NCBI GenBank assembly: GCA_017457105.1
Contig: JAFTIA010000091.1
Location: 1-33,998, forward strand
DNA: 33,998 nt
Origin: Lentisphaeria bacterium
Lineage (GTDB): Bacteria > Verrucomicrobiota > Lentisphaeria > Victivallales > Victivallaceae
Reading direction: 5' to 3'
The position numbers and the translations under genes were made by a program. The notes under the pieces are model-generated. The model worked only from the letters and a program-made list of their open reading frames with translations. It was not told where the DNA came from and did not search any database. Of the stretch, positions 32,500 through 33,998 are shown one piece after another. Positions within the stretch are counted from its first letter, which is position 1; the number at the start of each line of letters is the position of its first letter.

Positions 32500-33885
32500 A
32501 TGAACAGAAAAGCAATCAGGGAACTCCCTTACAAAATCATTCTCGAAGAACAGGAACTCCCGAAAAACTGGTACAACATGCGGGCAGACATGCCGGGGAA
32601 AGTCGCATCTTTGCTGGACCCGGAAACCATGGAACCCGTAACAACGGAAGCACTGCAAAAAGTGTTTTGCACTGAAACTGCCGCACAGGAAATGGATGAA
32701 GAGAACCGCTTGATCCCCATTCCGGAAGATGTCCGGCATTTTTACAAAATGTACCGCCCCTCCCCCCTGATCCATGCGGAATATCTGGAAAAACTGCTGG
32801 ATACTCCGGCAAAGATTTTTTACAAATTTGAGGGAAACAACACCTCCGGCAGTCATAAACTCAATTCTGCCATAGCACAGGCGTATTATGCCAAACAGCA
32901 GGGGTTGAAAGGCGTCACAACGGAAACCGGCGCAGGTCAATGGGGAACGGCTCTTGCCATGGCGTGTGCTTTTTACGGACTGGACTGCCGGGTATTTATG
33001 GTCAAATGCTCTTATGAACAGAAACCTTTCCGCCGGGAAGTCATGCGTACATACGGAGCGGAAGTGATCCCGTCGCCGTCAGATACAACAATGGTCGGCA
33101 GAAAGATCCTGCAGGAATATCCGGGAACGCCGGGAAGTCTGGGATGTGCCGTATCGGAAGCGGTGGAGGCTGCCATGCAGCAGGAGAAATACCGGTATGT
33201 TCTGGGCTCCGTACTGAATCAGGTGGTACTGCATCAAAGCATCATCGGACAGGAAACCAAAGCGGCACTGGAGAAATACGGCATCACGCCGGATGTGATC
33301 ATCGGCTGTGCGGGCGGCGGCTCCAATCTGGGAGGTTTGATTGCCCCCTTTGCCGGGGAAATGCTCCGGGGCGAAAAAAGTTACCGGCTCATCGCCGTGG
33401 AACCGGATGCCTGCCCCAGTCTGACACGGGGGAAATTTGTATATGATTACTGCGACACAGGGCGGATCTGCCCGCTGGCAAAAATGTACACGCTGGGGAA
33501 TGGCTTCATGCCTTCAGCGATCCACAGCGGCGGCCTGCGTTATCACGGGATGAACCCCATCATATCGCAGTTATACGCCGATCGGGTCCTGGAAGCGGTC
33601 GCTGTTTCGCAGAAGGAAGTTTTTCAGGCGGCAACAGCATTTGCCCGGGTGGAAGGGATCCTGCCTGCGCCGGAAAGCAGTCATGCCATTTGCATTGCCA
33701 TCCGGGAAGCGTTGCGCTGCAAGCGGGAAAACCGTGCGGAAACCATCGTTTTCGGCTTGACAGGCACGGGATACTTTGACATGCTTTCCTACGGGAAATA
33801 CAATGCGGGTCATCTGGAAGATGCCCCGCTCTCTGCACAGGATTTGGAAAAATCCTTTCACACACTTCCGGAAAAAATCCGGTAA
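32500..33885 (+). CDS. trpB: Tryptophan synthase beta chain, TrpB2 type
   Basis: The enzyme is PLP-dependent and joins indole and serine into tryptophan. The 461-residue protein is longer than the usual TrpB1 (about 400), and its N-terminal extension with LPKNWYNMRADMP is typical of the TrpB2 group, which often works without TrpA. Lys of TSGSHKLNSA near 118 binds PLP. TETGAGQWGTALA, the phosphate loop CAGGGSNLGG near 270, and GGLRYHGMNP are present. AAGGAG precedes ATG 32500. No trpA or other trp gene is adjacent in the window. A Trp-coding leader and attenuator upstream support the tryptophan role independently. Confidence 0.92.
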   Translation: MNRKAIRELPYKIILEEQELPKNWYNMRADMPGKVASLLDPETMEPVTTEALQKVFCTETAAQEMDEENRLIPIPEDVRHFYKMYRPSPLIHAEYLEKLLDTPAKIFYKFEGNNTSGSHKLNSAIAQAYYAKQQGLKGVTTETGAGQWGTALAMACAFYGLDCRVFMVKCSYEQKPFRREVMRTYGAEVIPSPSDTTMVGRKILQEYPGTPGSLGCAVSEAVEAAMQQEKYRYVLGSVLNQVVLHQSIIGQETKAALEKYGITPDVIIGCAGGGSNLGGLIAPFAGEMLRGEKSYRLIAVEPDACPSLTRGKFVYDYCDTGRICPLAKMYTLGNGFMPSAIHSGGLRYHGMNPIISQLYADRVLEAVAVSQKEVFQAATAFARVEGILPAPESSHAICIAIREALRCKRENRAETIVFGLTGTGYFDMLSYGKYNAGHLEDAPLSAQDLEKSFHTLPEKIR

Positions 33886-33892
33886 AAAATCT

Positions 33893-33916
33893 GGCGGCGG
33901 GAGCCCCCCCGCCGCC
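33893..33916 (+). terminator. GC-rich hairpin after trpB, probable terminator
   Basis: GGCGGCGGG (33893-33901) and CCCGCCGCC (33908-33916) form a perfect 9-bp stem just after the trpB stop. The T run (33928-33934) starts about 11 nt after the stem, farther than ideal. Beyond it, to 33998, I see no certain feature; an ATG at 33966 runs open to the window end. Confidence 0.6.
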
Positions 33917-33998
33917 GCAGAAACAACTTTTTTTCTTGGCTCTGTACTAAACATAGACTGATATTATGGAGCGCAGACGATCTGGATCGTCAAGCGAC

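Noticed and set aside
33966-33998. Possible new gene starting at ATG 33966
   Set aside because: Only 11 codons are visible and no ribosome binding site or well-spaced promoter precedes it.

Overview
The window (about 57% GC apart from a few AT-rich islands) looks like a chromosome segment of a Gram-negative member of the PVC group, most likely Lentisphaerota/Victivallales. The reasons are a pseudopilin of the short FTLIELLVV type with a YMDGHV motif, very large secreted polysaccharide-lyase-like proteins with built-in beta-propellers, lipid A biosynthesis (LpxD), a truncated secreted alpha/beta hydrolase of a kind common in that group, and an SGNH-fold protein. This assignment is inference from gene style; no rRNA or other phylogenetic marker is present.

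Layout. (1) 1-1286: the 3' end of an Rhs gene with a probable circularly permuted NlpC/P60-like tip domain, overlapping by 4 bp a small membrane-anchored candidate immunity gene; both are clearly AT-richer than the rest. (2) 1369-1990: a truncated alpha/beta hydrolase that stops being recognisable at a cluster of palindromes. (3) 2022-3754: an SGNH-fold protein whose catalytic residues are all substituted, translationally coupled to a protein of unknown function. (4) 3827-5478: fabD-fabG (fatty acid synthesis), closed by a strong terminator. (5) 5622-10276: malic enzyme, lpxD, a Sel1-repeat protein and a stand-alone 5'-3' exonuclease, tightly packed. (6) 10395-16920: three secreted proteins sharing one repeated beta-sandwich module; the central one is a 1618-residue lyase-like/beta-propeller fusion. 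(7) 17162-22928: single genes or pairs on both strands: Gfo/Idh/MocA oxidoreductase, metallo-beta-lactamase-fold hydrolase, GNAT-like protein, pseudopilin plus TIM-barrel isomerase, and a DUF975/YciC-like membrane protein. (8) 32157-23007, minus strand: an HlyD / RbbA-type double-ATPase / ABC-2 permease operon (order as in E. coli yhiI-rbbA-yhhJ) followed after 36 bp by a second giant secreted lyase-like/propeller protein. (9) 32272-33916: a trpB2-type tryptophan synthase gene preceded by a classical-looking trp attenuator with a 17-residue leader peptide carrying three Trp codons.

How the parts relate. The two giant secreted proteins, the small modular proteins, the Gfo/Idh oxidoreductase and the TIM-barrel isomerase suggest a glycan-degrading lifestyle, but substrates cannot be read from the sequence. 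The trp leader is the best-supported regulatory system here. The Rhs tip/immunity pair and the modular lyase/propeller family are the best candidates for undescribed biology. Most promoters have a well-spaced -35 box and a -10 box that is very often TATATT.
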